Below the pieces are notes generated by a model. That model made no database searches and was not told the origin of the DNA. It saw nothing but the letters and a program-made list of their open reading frames with translations. From Prosopocoilus inquinatus (Eukaryota > Arthropoda > Insecta > Coleoptera > Lucanidae): a DNA stretch of 64,000 nt. The translations under genes and the position numbers were made by a program. The stretch is from positions 22,743,501 through 22,807,500 of the forward strand of contig CM069878.1 in the NCBI GenBank assembly GCA_036172665.1. Reading direction: 5' to 3'. This document shows positions 32,903 through 44,895 of the stretch, piece after piece. Numbering within the stretch: the first letter of the stretch is position 1; each line of letters begins with the position of its first letter.

Positions 32903-35038
32903 TAGTGATGCGACGAGTCGGTGCTTTTAAGAATCGAGTCGACTCGAATACTTTCATAAAAAAATCAAGTCGCGAGATTCGAATTCAGGAGTATCTGACT
33001 AAAGTAGAATTGAACTCATGAGTTTCGGTTATGAAGCAAGTCCCTATTTGAAAGGGGTCGAGTCGACGGATCCAAAGTACTCCAGTACTTGATTAATCTC
33101 GAATTGAAGTCGGGAGTCGCCGTAGACGAGTAAAAATGACTATTTTTTTTTTATAAAAGAAGCGAGTTTGCGCTCGGGTCTACATCAAGAGATTGGAAAA
33201 TTTAACTAAATCCGGAAGTACGAGTACTGCAAATGATAATTGACTTAACTTATGTGTGGAACCGCCTCACGATTTCTTCCTGTGCCGAAGTTTCGCTCTT
33301 CCTTAAAGATCCTGGTGTTGTTCAGCTGCTTTCTGTCGGTTTTAACGACTAACAAAAAGCAGCAGTTCTGAGGAAGTTCTTGTGCAATGCAAAGAGGAAA
33401 CACTTTACATTATTCACACATTGTACGTATGTTCAAAACAATTACACTTTGTCATATTGATACAAAAGTTTACAAAATATTCCTTAAATTTTTCCCTAAT
33501 TGCAATCCCTGCAGACGGGCCCCCTGTACCAATGGCAGGAATGTTTTCTAACAGGTCATTCGATCTGTCGTTTAGATCATCTCCATCTCTTCTTCGTACA
33601 AAATTGTATAGCATACAACCAGCTTTTATTATGTCAGTGGCAAAATCTTCCGAAATCAGTATAGTTGTATGAAACACCCTCCACTTCTTAGCGAGTATGC
33701 CAAAACTGCATTCGACGTACCTCCAAGCCCGAGTTAACCTATAATTAAATACTCTCTCTTGAAATAGTAGATTATTTCATGCGTAGGGTCTCATTACATT
33801 TTCACCTAAACCAAATGCAGAAACATGAGGGAGTGAAGGGCTTGAGGTGTTCAGAAGCGGTTTGTTTCCTGTTAGATTAAGGTGCTTCTGTGCTAACTTT
33901 CGCCCAAAAACAGAAGATTTGAAAATGTTACTATCCGCTTCTCTACCGTAAGCTCCCATATCAATTGCGGTAAAACAATAAACTGCATCGCTTACTGCCA
34001 ATGAAACAATCGAGAAATAGTTTTTGTAGTTGAAATATTGTGTACCTGTGTTGGGAGGGCAAAGAAGTCTAGTGTGTTTCCCATTAGTAGCTCCCAAGCA
34101 GTTAAGGATTGATGCACTAGTAGATGCAATGTCAGAAGAACATATGATTGACAGCGGAATGCGATTAATGAAAAATGTTCGGTATTACCGGTCTCTGCGC
34201 TCAAATAATTCAGTACAACATTTGATGCCAAATGCTTCTACAGCTGATTTGTCTCCATCTACATTATCTACAAGCCAATCATATACACCAGCATCGGTTG
34301 TATCATATCAGTCGCAAATGACAGATTGATCACAATTTGCTATGTATTCAAACTATTACAATACATAAAGAATTTATTTATCCTAGTGTAATTACTACCA
34401 ATCTTTCAATTGGACCAATCGCAACTCGCATGTTGGTATTCGTTTTCAGCAAACCGTCGCGCAGGAGGTCATAAACTTCATTAAAACTCTTCACTGACAT
34501 CCGGTAATAAGAGTAGAATTTTTCTGGGTATGTTCTGTGACGACAGAAATTTTCGTGAAAATATCCTATTTGATAATCTGTGTCTTAACATTAGATGGAC
34601 CCAGTAACGTCGTTTTTTCCTTGCACATACAACAGCAGCACAACCTTACTCATTGTGTCCATTCTGTACCAAAAAAAAGTATTGTTTGGCGTGAATGTAC
34701 TCGACGGAAAAAAACGCGTTAAACACGCCGCAGAAAACCCGCTCGTATAGTTTGGTTCTTAAATAAGTCTTCTGGCGTATAAAGTCAGTACTCGAGTACT
34801 TGAATAAAACTCGAGTTTCACTGACTCGGATACGTTTTGGTAGTTACTCGAAAGGAACAAATATCTTTGGGATTCGATCCTGACAGGGAGTCTACTCCAC
34901 TCGTCCCATCACTACTTATTTATAAAGTAGATATTCCAGTACTTGAATTGAATTCGAGTTGACTCGAATACTCGAGTACAATGAATACCTTTGAGAATCG
35001 AGTCTGAGAGCGAGTCTATTCGAATCGATGCATCACTA
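32903..35038. mobile_element. hAT-ended element, about 2.1 kb
   Basis: It starts TAGTGATGCGACGAGTCG and ends with the inverse of TAGTGATGCATCGATTCG. Subterminal DNA on both sides is rich in GAGTCGACTCGAATACTCGA-type words. The flanking 8-mers GTCCTAGT (32895-32902) and GCCCCAGT (35039-35046) agree at six of eight positions, consistent with an aged 8-bp hAT duplication. A plus-strand frame at about 34110-34329 could be a decayed N-terminal zinc-finger region, but this is weak. The body also holds a Harbinger transposase relic. Confidence 0.7.
33414..34110 (-). pseudogene. PIF/Harbinger transposase relic (DDE_4 superfamily)
   Basis: On the minus strand NCLGATNGKHTRLLCPPNTG, then YFNYKNYFSIVSLAVSDA and GAYGREADSNIFKSS, are typical of the HARBI1-like nuclease core. 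The frame runs on to LGENVMRPYA at 33777 and, after an AT-rich break, resumes with FHTTILISEDFATDIIKAG to the stop at 33414. The first catalytic Asp, usual in G-x-I-D-G-x-H, is Asn here. There is no ATG-led complete frame, so it is dead. It probably reflects a Harbinger element or fragment nested in the hAT element. Confidence 0.8.
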
Positions 35039-35094
35039 GCCCCAGTGGTATGCTAGAAATCTCATCCCCGGTTGAAATTCGAGTAATTTACGGC

Positions 35095-35460
35095 TAAACA
35101 AAAAACTATGGCTGCTGCCGTTGTCTATCGCCGTTATGGCGCCGACGATTTCTCCTGGTCGATTTTATCGATTTTAAATGGATTTTGTTATTGTCGTCTT
35201 ATATCACGTGATCGTCCCCCCTCTTTCGTGGCTCCGCCATTTTGTTTATATTTTATCCAAATTGTGTTGTCTTGGTGATTTGCAAACGGAAGATAATGCT
35301 TCATGATTTGACAAGAATCACTTTGTGTCACTTAAAGCATTCGTTAACGCTTTTTCAAGCTTGACCACTTCAATTAGATCAGGTATTTATAATTGTAAGT
35401 TCTGTGCGTGCTCATACTGTAATTCCTTCGTTTCTCTCTTATAATTAGGTTTTCACTACA
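35095..35460 (+). repeat. LINE 5' region, related to 53845-54190
   Basis: The segment has no long frame but shares an alignable sequence with 53845-54190 (common words include TTTTATCGATTTT, GTGGCTCC(G/A)CCATTTTGTT and CTTTTTCAAGCTT). Position, orientation and order suggest the 5' untranslated/promoter part of the LINE whose RT lies downstream. Confidence 0.6.
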
Positions 35461-35664
35461 GACTTTAGTTCTATGTTGGATCGTAAAAATTTATTTGTAA
35501 TAATAATTGCTCAAATTTAATCGAGTTTTGAATTTATATTTGGTGTATTCGCAACTCACATAATGTTAACGACCTTATAGGTATCAGTTGATTAAATGAT
35601 ATGAACGGCATACGGGTCCGTTAATCGGAGTTAATTTCATTTAAACAATATTCAGTGCTACTTA

Positions 35665-35790
35665 GGTCCGTTCACCATCACAGTCTAACTTTAAACTTCG
35701 CTTTATTCCCATAGTAACAATTGTAAAGACAATTGTTTCCATAGGAATAAAACGGAGTTTAAAGTTAAACTGTGATGGTGAAACCGGGCC
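35665..35790. mobile_element. Harbinger-type MITE, 126 bp, TTA target duplication
   Basis: The segment is an almost complete palindrome with ends GGTCCGTTCACCATCACAG and, inverted, GGCCCGGTTTCACCATCACA. TTA flanks it at 35662-35664 and 35791-35793. It is the same family as 5745-5852 and lies at the 5' edge of the LINE coding remains. Confidence 0.8.
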
Positions 35791-35794
35791 TTAA

Positions 35795-37700
35795 TTGATA
35801 ATTCTACAAAATTCTGGTCTTGCGTTAGATCTAAAAAAGATAGCACGAGGATTCCTGGTCGTATGCTCTCTAATGTTTTGAATGTATTGAATCAGTGTTT
35901 ACTCCACCATGTACCTCCTCTATACTTATTCCCGACAACTATAGCAGCCTTTTCACTTTCTTAGATATCAAAGAGATCACTGAACAGGATGTCCACCATG
36001 CCTTATCTAAGATAAAAAAAACTCTGTGACTGCTGGACCTGACCAAATTCTAAGTTTTTTTGCTACATAATTGTAAATTCGCGTTTGTGAAAACTTTGCA
36101 TCCGATTTTCAACGAAGCTCTTCCCTTCGTTTTCGGAATATTCTAAAGTCATTCCTGTATTTAAAGGTGGTGATGCTGCAAACATATCTAATTGTCGTCC
36201 TATTCCTTTACTCTACAATTTTTCTAAAGTTTTTGAAATTATTTTATACTCTCACCTATATCCTCACATTAAACAATATTTATGTCGGAACAGCATGGCT
36301 TTGTGGAATAGAGCTCGACCGTAACAAATCTTGCATGCTTCTCTCAATTGAATCTCTTGACCATGGCTCTCAAGTTGATGTTTATACAGATCTTGCTAAA
36401 GCTTTTGATCGCATAAATAATAAACTCTTAATTTCCAATTTAAGTTCCTATGGTTTTAGCCATTCATTAAAACTTCTTCTGCAGTCGTATCTTTTGAATA
36501 GGCAACAACGAGTTTATTACAACGGTATTTCTTCTCGTACTTACACTGCTTTTTCCGGTATTCTTCAAGGTTCCAACTTAGAACCTCTTTTTTCTATACA
36601 TTTCATAAATGACCTTCCCTTGTCCCTTACCAAATATAGCAAGATCCTAATGTACGCCGACGATGCCAAATTATTTCGTGTTGTTGATAGCCAAGATGCC
36701 CTTCTTCAAAAGGACTTAAGTTCCTTTTCTGACTGGTGTTCCTCTAACTGACTCGCTTTAAATGTTGACAAAAAGCAAAACTATTTCCTTCTCGCGTAAA
36801 AAACGCAAATTTTTCTTTCACTATCAGCTAAATGGTCAATCCTTGAAATACTCTACTGTTATTAAAGATCTCGGCGTTGTTTTTGACGAACGTCTTCTGT
36901 TTAATCACCATGTCAATGATATTGCAACTAAATGGAAATGATATTGCAACTAAATCCATTTCGCTTTTGGGCTTTATCGTCCGGAATGCTCGAGACTTCA
37001 CTAATCCCGCTGCCTTAATTTTTCTCTTTAACGCTTTTATCCTTTTACGACTCTAATATCCATCCTTAATTTGGTTTCCGATTTATAATTACACATACAG
37101 ATGTCCTTGAACAAGTTCAGCGCAGGTTTCTTAAGTTTCTTTGGTTTATAGAATATGGTGTGTATCCTCCTAGAGGTTTTCCTCATGAAACCCTACTTAA
37201 TGTTTTTAATCGCTTATCGCTATTCATGGAAGACAAATCTCAGCTTTGCTTTTCTTACATCAGTTGATCCACAATCAAGTTGATGCTGCTGCTCGCTTGG
37301 AAAAGATTAATTTTCATGTACCGCGCATTATTGGCAGGAACTCTTTGACTTTTTATTTGCCTACCTCGTATACCAATGCTTTAGTACGGTCTTCTATTTA
37401 TTTTGCCTTTACTCTTTACAGCAATCTTTGTAACAACATTGATATCTTCAATCTAAATGTCGTCGGCTTCTGAAAGAATTTGGTGAATACCAACTCTTCT
37501 CTTAACTCTTCTTAACAACCTCCTAATTTTTGCGTTCACCGTGCCTTTCACTTCTTTATTTACTTACTTCTTTCATTTATTTGTTTAATTACTTTCCTTT
37601 TCTTTTCACTTCTCCCTGATTTTAGTATTAGTTTTAGATGTAACGTAGGTTTAGATGTTTTGTTACTTTCCACTACTTTTTTGCTCTGCTGGTGGTGCTG
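35795..37700 (+). pseudogene. LINE (Jockey/CR1-like) reverse transcriptase, degraded
   Basis: Beginning with remnants such as KFWSCVRSKKDSTRIPGRM, broken frames run through the RT. The longest (36167-36751) carries DLAKAFDRINNKLLISNL, the palm region GILQGSNLEPL and the catalytic LMYADDAKLF. Frameshifts and stops occur before 36290, near 36751 and near 36950, where TGATATTGCAACTAAAT is duplicated. The C-terminal part (37246-37473, with DAAARLEKINFHVPR) is recognisable. The 3' end is probably near the AATAAA at about 37733. It cannot encode an active enzyme. Confidence 0.85.
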
Positions 37701-37724
37701 GATTGGTTTTATACCTGTTTACCA

Positions 37725-37880
37725 TTGGCGTAAATAAAACGAAGTGCGGTAGCTGGTGTTTTCTTTCTTTATCATGTAAGTTCCTTAGTGCTTCTTTGAA
37801 TTCACCTCGTCCCCAATCTGGCCAAGCTACGATGCAAGTTAGCTTCCTCTCCCATAATCTTGCAACTTACAGGTAGGTAG
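37725..37880. repeat. dispersed repeat shared with 56790-56945
   Basis: GTAAATAAAACGAAGTGCGG and the following 150 bp align with 56790-56945 (shared words include GCTTCTTTGAATTCA and CCCATAATCTTGC). On the minus strand both have open, partly similar frames (KIMG.E), so this may be coding remains of an unidentified element. Confidence 0.5.
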
Positions 37881-37889
37881 TTGCCCTCT

Positions 37890-39130
37890 TCTGTCAAGTA
37901 CTTTAAGACACTCTGATGCCAGAGCTGGTTTTTAATAAATGATTTGACATCGTCGCGCTGATGGCTAATTCTAATTAGAAACATACAAAATGTGCTCTCC
38001 AATTTTAAGCCACTGGACAGTTATAGCATCAGAGTTTTAACTGAATTCATTATACATTTTATGCACATCTTGCATAATCAAGTAAGTATTTGCTTAATTA
38101 TTTACTTTTCGCGTGGTATTATTTATTTATTTGCTGACAAAGAGAAACCTATAAAGTAAGACTGACAAGAGAAGAGTCTTATTTAAATTGTTCGGTTCTT
38201 ACAAGTGAGAAATATGTTCCACTGGCGTATACTTTCGTATTTCAGCGTTGAAAAATAAAATTTTACTGGTGCTGATACAAATGATACGGGAAACACGTTG
38301 AAGAAGGGAGCAAGTGTGCCGAAGTGTCACGTAACACTTCTGTTTCGCAGTTGCAGCAGCATCGGTGCCATCCTACGTGCACGTAGATCTTCATTTAAAC
38401 GGATAAGACGATGCTTCAAGGGCTCTGATAAAATACTCTCTTAACTGCTTCCAATTTAATTCCTGCGTCTGCCGGCGTTCGCAGTTATTTACATTATTCG
38501 ATTTCTAAAAACACGTTACTGCGAACTCTGAAAATTATGTTAATGGCGCAGAACGCGAAAGAAAGGAAGGCAGGGGATCGAAATCTTTCTATCTTTGTGT
38601 TTGTCTCTTGTTGTAAATTTACGACTACATGATGAGTGTTGTAGTGATTGAAATCGGAGTGGCTCAAGAGAAAGAAAAAGAAGAAGTAATAAGTAACGTC
38701 ACCTAGACAGATAAAAATTTTTGGGATAAATTTTAAAGTTTCTAATCGAATAAAGTTTTACCTGGAAAGTTGTTAATTCTTGCCTAATTTGGCTTTATTG
38801 TTGTCTTTTCGGATTAAATTGCGTTTAAAAGAGGATGTTTACTCCAACACGGATAAACTCCACTTCTACTTTTAAACGGTAAATACCCTAGTCCGCTTTT
38901 TTATCTCCACTAATGAAAGAACGCGGGGAAACACTGAGGTGTTCCGTGGCGTCTAAAAAGCGTTAGAACTAACTCAAGATTTTTATTTGTGAACACTTTC
39001 CTCATCATTTTTATCTTACAGCAATACATAGTGCTTTTCTTAACTGTGGCCATAGGAATTTACGTGCTAAAACTTTTATCTGATGTTAACTTATGTTCTG
39101 CTCAAAATTTTTGTTTCTAGTAATAATTAA
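37890..39130. other. gene-free stretch
   Basis: No gene is supported. A moderately GC-rich part at about 38310-38480 has the palindromic word ACGTGCACGT (about 38374) but no recognisable feature. Confidence 0.4.
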
Positions 39131-39420
39131 TTAGGCGCCTGAATGGTCCAAGTGGTAAGGGACCAGCCTTGCAATCGTAACGTCGTGGGTTCGTACCCTA
39201 CTCGAGATATTTCTTGGGGGTGATTGTTATTCACTTCAGGTACCCTTCAATGTTGGGAATACAATTCGACACTGCTTCCCCTTGAACGGCGAGGAGATTT
39301 GGAAGTAATAAAGCCATGGAATACTTTACATACACAAAAATACACCCTCGCTCCTGATGTCCTGACAAATCTATGACTTAGGACCCCGTTGAGCAAACAC
39401 CACAGATAAGAAAGTACATA
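39131..39420 (+). mobile_element. tRNA-derived SINE
   Basis: The head (39131-39205) has pol III box A-like GGTCCAAGTGGTAAGG and box B-like GGGTTCGTACCC at tRNA spacing, with a degenerate cloverleaf. The CCTTGCAA region could come from an Ala or Cys type anticodon arm. A tRNA-unrelated tail of about 200 bp follows (39206-39420). It is not a functional tRNA gene because the arms do not pair properly. The 3' end and target duplication are uncertain. Confidence 0.75.
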
Positions 39421-39602
39421 ATTTATTACAAAATAAACATTATCAGAAGAAGAGGCGCGTAATTAATTTAATTATTTTAACATATAAAGTTGAAATTATT
39501 AACGACTAAATATGAATCGAGTGAGCAAAATTCTAAAATTAATTCGTCAGTCAGACGCCAATGACTAATTTTTCTTTAACGTTGACATACTTTTAATATT
39601 AA

Positions 39603-39727
39603 GAGCCGTTTTCATAATCAGACTTTAAATGTAAAGTTGCTTTAACCTAAAATAATACATTTGTTTCCATATTCTTAAAGTGACTTTAAATTAAAGCTTC
39701 CTTAAAGTCTGACTATGAAAACGGCCA
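39603..39727. mobile_element. Harbinger-type MITE, 125 bp, TAA target duplication
   Basis: The inverted ends GAGCCGTTTTCATAATCAGA and, inverted, TGGCCGTTTTCATAGTCAGA are flanked by TAA (39600-39602 and 39728-39730). It is closely related to 40378-40501. Confidence 0.75.
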
Positions 39728-39870
39728 TAAAATAATTAATTTAAAGATGCATCTGTTACTCTGGCAATGTATAAATCATTATAAATTATGTTTTTAACAA
39801 ATTAGTAATTAAGTATATCGAGTTTTTAAATTTAAAATTAATTTAGCGAACCCTAAACTCCAACAGCATA

Positions 39871-41750
39871 CAGGCTGTCCATTTTTCGAGCCCAAGCAAG
39901 GGGATCTCACTTATCTTAAGAGATACGAGGTCGGTTAAATTAGGCCAAAGTTGCATATTTTCATGCTAATTAATAATCTGAAAACTAATTTAAATTATTC
40001 CTTGTCGTTTTGAAAATTTTTTCATTTTCGTTTTTATTTTTTAAATCGAAAACCGATAAAGCTAGACATTTATAACAAACACATTATTAAGGCACTTTTT
40101 TACGGAGAATCTAAATCTGTCACTACATTTACACGACCTGTCAAAATTGTAGAGATACGACTGTCAACTTTTTTTTTATGGGTGCCATATTGGATTTTCA
40201 TATTTCTGAATAAAGATTTTTTCTCCGATTCTAACAACGTATCACACATTACGATTGATTATACTTTTTGACCAAAATTTCATTTTTTTTATTTTTACAA
40301 AGAGCGTTGTGGAAACAATCAAGATGTTACTTACACGGCGCTAGCTAGATCAATTGAAAACGCGGAAGAAATTCTAACGGCCACTTTCATAATATGACTT
40401 TAAATTTAAAGATACTTTAACTTAAAAAGTACATTTGTTTCCTTATTCCTAAAGTGACTTTAAATTAAAGCTTCCTTAAAGTCTGATTATGAAAATGGCC
40501 GTAAAAGCTCGAAAATTATAATATTTTAATTGTAAACAACTGCTTTCAGTGCAAAATCATCCTTCTAGTTCAACAAACCAAATTCTTTCAAAGCTATCAG
40601 ATTAACTGGCATGAAGAATGAAAAAAAAATGGAACTTCTTCTGCCCGGAGATAATGAATGACGAATAAAATTTTGTGCATTTATAAGAAGCCAGTTAGAA
40701 GGAAATACAAATTTCTTTCAAATTGTAATATAATCCGATGCCGAGGAGCCGAATTCAAAGTCACCAATGATGAGTAGCTGTTCAAGCAGAGGGATACCTA
40801 AATATTCGTAAGAAAACGTTTCTTATGAAATACATTGATAAACAGTTGATTTCACCAAGATGGCTTGCTCTCTCATGACGCCTGAATTGGTAATTGTTTA
40901 ACTAAAATGTTTCCTGAAAAAAAATAACGGATACATCGGCTGACCAGCAGAGGGCCAGATTTATCTCCCACAGACCATTTTCTGATGGGTAGGTACAATA
41001 AAACACATATTTATAATACAGAAAGTTACAAAGATTAAGATACTTTATGTGGGGTTATGGATGTGGATTTTCCAATGACGATTTTTTTTTCAAAATTCTC
41101 CACCTGGTGTGGTATGTATAATTGACTGCAGTTTGTCTTGTTAAACCCGAAGAATTGTTTTGTTCTTAATGTGGGGGTTGCTCAATAAGAATATTATAAA
41201 AATGTGATTTTTAAGAGTGCAAAATTTCTTTCGCCTTTTCAGTTGGTTAAGCTAATGCCATATGAGTGTCAAAATCTTGATTGTTTCCACAGCGCTCTTC
41301 GTAAAAATTCAAAAAATAGAAATTTTGGTCAAAAAGTCGAATCGACCATAATGTGTGATACATTGTTAGAATTGGAGAAAAAATCTTTATTTAGAAATAT
41401 GAGAATCCAATATGGCGCCCATAAGGAAAAAAAAGTTGACAGTCGTATCTTTACAATTTTGACAGCTCGTGTAAATGTAATGACAGATTTAGATTCTCCG
41501 TAAAAAAGTACCTTAATAATGTGTAAGTTATAAGTGTCTAGCTTTATCGGTTTTCGATTTAAAAAATAAAAACGAAAATGAAAAATTTTCGTTTTTTCTC
41601 AATATCTTCAAAACGAAAAGGAATAATTTAAATTGCTTTTCAGATTTTTAATTAGCATGAAAATACGCAACTTTGGCCTAATTTAACCGACCTCGTATCT
41701 TTTAAGATAAGTGAGATCCCCATGCCTGGGCTCGAAAAATGAGTAGCCTG
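39871..41750. mobile_element. foldback element with about 465-bp arms and TA target
   Basis: The ends are CAGGCTGTCCATTTTTCGAG and, inverted, CAGGCTACTCATTTTTCGAG, with TA on both sides (39869-39870 and 41751-41752). The arms 39871-40335 and about 41275-41750 are inverse copies at roughly 80-85% identity by eye. The plus-strand frame at 41204-41503 is merely arm sequence. The spacer contains a separate Harbinger-type MITE (40378-40501). TA targets suggest a Tc1/mariner-mobilised non-autonomous element. Confidence 0.8.
40378..40501. mobile_element. Harbinger-type MITE nested in the foldback element
   Basis: The inverted ends CGGCCACTTTCATAATATGA and, inverted, CGGCCATTTTCATAATCAGA are flanked by TAA (40375-40377 and 40502-40504). 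It is a sister copy of 39603-39727, about 650 bp away. Confidence 0.8.
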
Positions 41751-41754
41751 TATA

Positions 41755-44700
41755 GCATGCAAGCTATTTTTTAACCAGAGTTACTAAATTGTTTTCTTTA
41801 CTTTTTACAAAAAATTAGTATTTTCATTTCAGAAACATTCAAAAAGTTAAACTTTGTTGCTCAGTGTTATTAGTTTTTTCGTTATATATTGTTTATTAAC
41901 TTATTATATTTCTGAACGTTGAAACAGTCAGAAATTTTAAATCAACCAATCACGAAGAGAATTCCGAATGCCGGATGCCGGAGGTATGGGAGCCCAGCAT
42001 AATGCCGTCTTTCCACAGCAACCTTGTATAGCTTAAACGTCGACATCCTACGAACGTTTTTCTTGATGTTTGTGAAAAACCAGATTAAAAATTGTAACCG
42101 TTTTTCATATTTGGGGACACGGTATCCATGCGTTTGCAAATTCTTATTTTTGCTTTCTGTATTAATCTGCGGGCTGAAGTGGCAGGTACGCTTTTAATTA
42201 TTTTCCAACACTTTCAATGTGTTCAGTAGTTCTCTTTATAAGGCGACCACATCCCTTCTTTCTACTTACAAAACCAGTGCCTCTAAATATTTCTACTACA
42301 TGTTGTAGAGTATTAATAAATTGCTTATAGTCAACAACTACTATTTCTTGAAATGCTTCTAAACAATTCACAATTGAAAATTGCTTTTCACCATTTCACG
42401 CGTACAAAAATATGATTAAAATACTGCCCCTGTTAAGTACAGAAGTCGTATATACATTTCACACGTTTGCGGCGTCATAACGTCTACATGCTTGGCTTAT
42501 GATGTGTACATGATCTATAACCTACACCCATGTTCTGGCTTATTATATTCTGCTTTGAGCACTTTTTAGTAAATGTTAAATTCAATTTTTCATAAAATAT
42601 TCAAATTTGATGGCATAATAAATTTAACTAAATGAGGAACATATCGAAGGAATGATTTTGTCAGATACGACTTCTATGCTTAACAGGACAGAATAAAAGC
42701 ATTTTTTAATTTGCAGTATTTTCAATGAAATAAACAGTCTTTAGACAATTCATGAATATATGACATTAACTAATTCAATTAATCACAGATACACATTTCT
42801 TTTTCACCGCCTACTCTAATCTGATTTTTATTTGCTCATGTTTTATTATTCAACCTTTCTAATCTCGTTGAACTTTCAACTGATTGTGAGTACCGAATGG
42901 TGTCCTTTTTATGGCTACTAGTTCAAAGTTTTACCTTTCCTTTTCTTAAATTGTAGGTTCTTTATTACTTTCAGTAGCTGATCTTTGCTTCGTTTCCTTT
43001 ATTTATCGCGCTTATCTTGATGATTATCGTTTCTTCTTTAGTTCTCTTTTAAAGTCGAAATTCTTCTTTATTTCTCGTTTTCTGCACTTGTGAACAATTC
43101 GAATGGTGTAGTGTTTATACTTCGCATCAAATGTGTTAGATGTGCCAAATTCATTCAAAATGTTAAACAGAACGTATCCCAAACTTTCTCAGTTTGGAAA
43201 TGGCGGCTTTTGCGGATTCGATTTAAAGTTTTGAAAATGGAATTTCTTCCGAAACATGTCAACTAGTCAACCTAATTTAATGTAATGCTTGTACAATAAA
43301 CGGATTTGGAAACTTAACCTACAAAATTTTATAAGGACTCGAGGCTTTTCCTTCGTTGAATTTTATCGAAAGAAAAATTTTAACTACTCTCTAATCTGAT
43401 GGATAATCCTTTGAATTTTCAATTTTTTTTTGTATTGAATTTGTCCTAAAGATATTTTTTTTGCACCTCTGAAACCAAATATTTTCTTCTTCGTAGAAAA
43501 TTCATTCTATCTTTTCGTTTTACAGTGCAGTTTCCTTGGTATCCAGAATTTCATAATTTTTTTAATTATCGGAAACGCTTATGTTTCCTTGTGCACAAAA
43601 ATCATTAGTACCTGCTATATCATTACATTAGCTTTGGGGGTACTCGAATTAGGTAATGTATATACCTTCCACATAGTTTTAGTTGCCGTGAAAATTGCTA
43701 CCAATTTGATTATCTTCATCATAAGTATGATTTTGCAAAAGTTTAAAGTTTTTAATTTTTTTTTTGCATGTAGATATGGTTTGGTGCTTATCAACAGTAC
43801 GTATGGATAACATCCTAGGGGATGAATCCCTTTCTACCACTTTTTTAATAAATAGGCGTTAGTAGCTCTGCTGATTTGAACTTATTTTTCTTTCACGTGC
43901 TTTGCTATTTCCAAAAACAGGGATTTTCAGCAGACAAAAGTTTCCTTACCGGAAGAGAGATTTTCTTCTGTGCGAAAATTTACTTTGCCCTCTTATTTTA
44001 TGATATACAAAAAAGTACGAGGTTATCACAGGTTCTTTGATATTCCAAAGAACATAATTTCCTTTGTTACTGCAATTTTAAATCTTTTCTTTTCGTGGCA
44101 ATCTTTTGCGTAATTCTGATCACTGCGGAAGGTTTTTTTTTGAAATTTCGTTAATGTGGGTACTTTGATAATATTTAACCATTCCCTTAACAAACGAAGT
44201 AAGTCGTTGGCTTTGCTTTTTTTTTACTATAAATACAGCTTAGATTGCGCAAATACATATAAACAAATGAATTTTCAATATCAAGATTAGTTTATTGGAG
44301 ATTTTGTGAACAGTGTGTTTTCACCGAAGTTTTTTTAGACGTCATTAAATCGATAAATTCAGTAATATATGAGCTTTCTCATACAAAGGATTCTATGTTC
44401 CTAGACAATTTAGATTAGGATCAGAATAAGCTTCAAGTTAGTTCACTTCAACATACAAGGCGTATTTAACAACAAAGTCGCATTAATCTGAAAAGTCTCT
44501 TAAACTTGTGCAGTTTGAAATCTGAACTCTGTCGTCTGTCTAAACGGGCTACTCATCAGACTTTCGTTCTCTCATACAAAGACTCATTATTTGCTGTCTG
44601 AGAAAAGTCACCAAATTTACGAAACTTCGAAATGAAAGAATTTATTTAGTTTTCTAGTTGTTTTGAAAGAAAGAAGTGCGTTGAACCTAAATTCGTTTGT

Positions 44701-44820
44701 ATCAGCAAAACGTCTGTAAACAATAATACTGGGTCGTTTCTATTTTGCAATGCGTCGCGTTCGGAAATTCAAGTTCAAGAACTGGACACACGTTCCATGA
44801 AGAACGCACGTTTGAGGAGG
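41755..44820. other. gene-free AT-rich stretch
   Basis: Only short AT-driven frames occur, with no recognised domain or delimited repeat. The last 150 bp are the presumed upstream region of the His-rich gene. Confidence 0.4.
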
Positions 44821-44822
44821 AC

Positions 44823-44854
44823 TATATAATCTCCATACTCTCCTTAACATCATT
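44823..44854 (+). promoter_or_regulatory. TATA box and initiator of the His-rich protein gene
   Basis: TATATAA (44823-44829) is followed by TCATT (44850-44854). This places the start at A44852, 29 bases after the TATA start, and gives a leader of 44 bases before the ATG at 44896. Confidence 0.7.
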
Positions 44855-44895
44855 AGCCAACGTCCCTTTGCTGACTTGATCGTTCTGTACGCAAA

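Noticed and set aside
39131..39205. Possible functional tRNA gene
   Set aside because: Box A and box B are present, but the arms do not fold into a proper cloverleaf and a SINE tail follows.
41204..41503. 99-residue frame at 41.2 kb
   Set aside because: It is the right arm of the foldback element. The same sequence inverted at about 40.0-40.3 kb is not coding.
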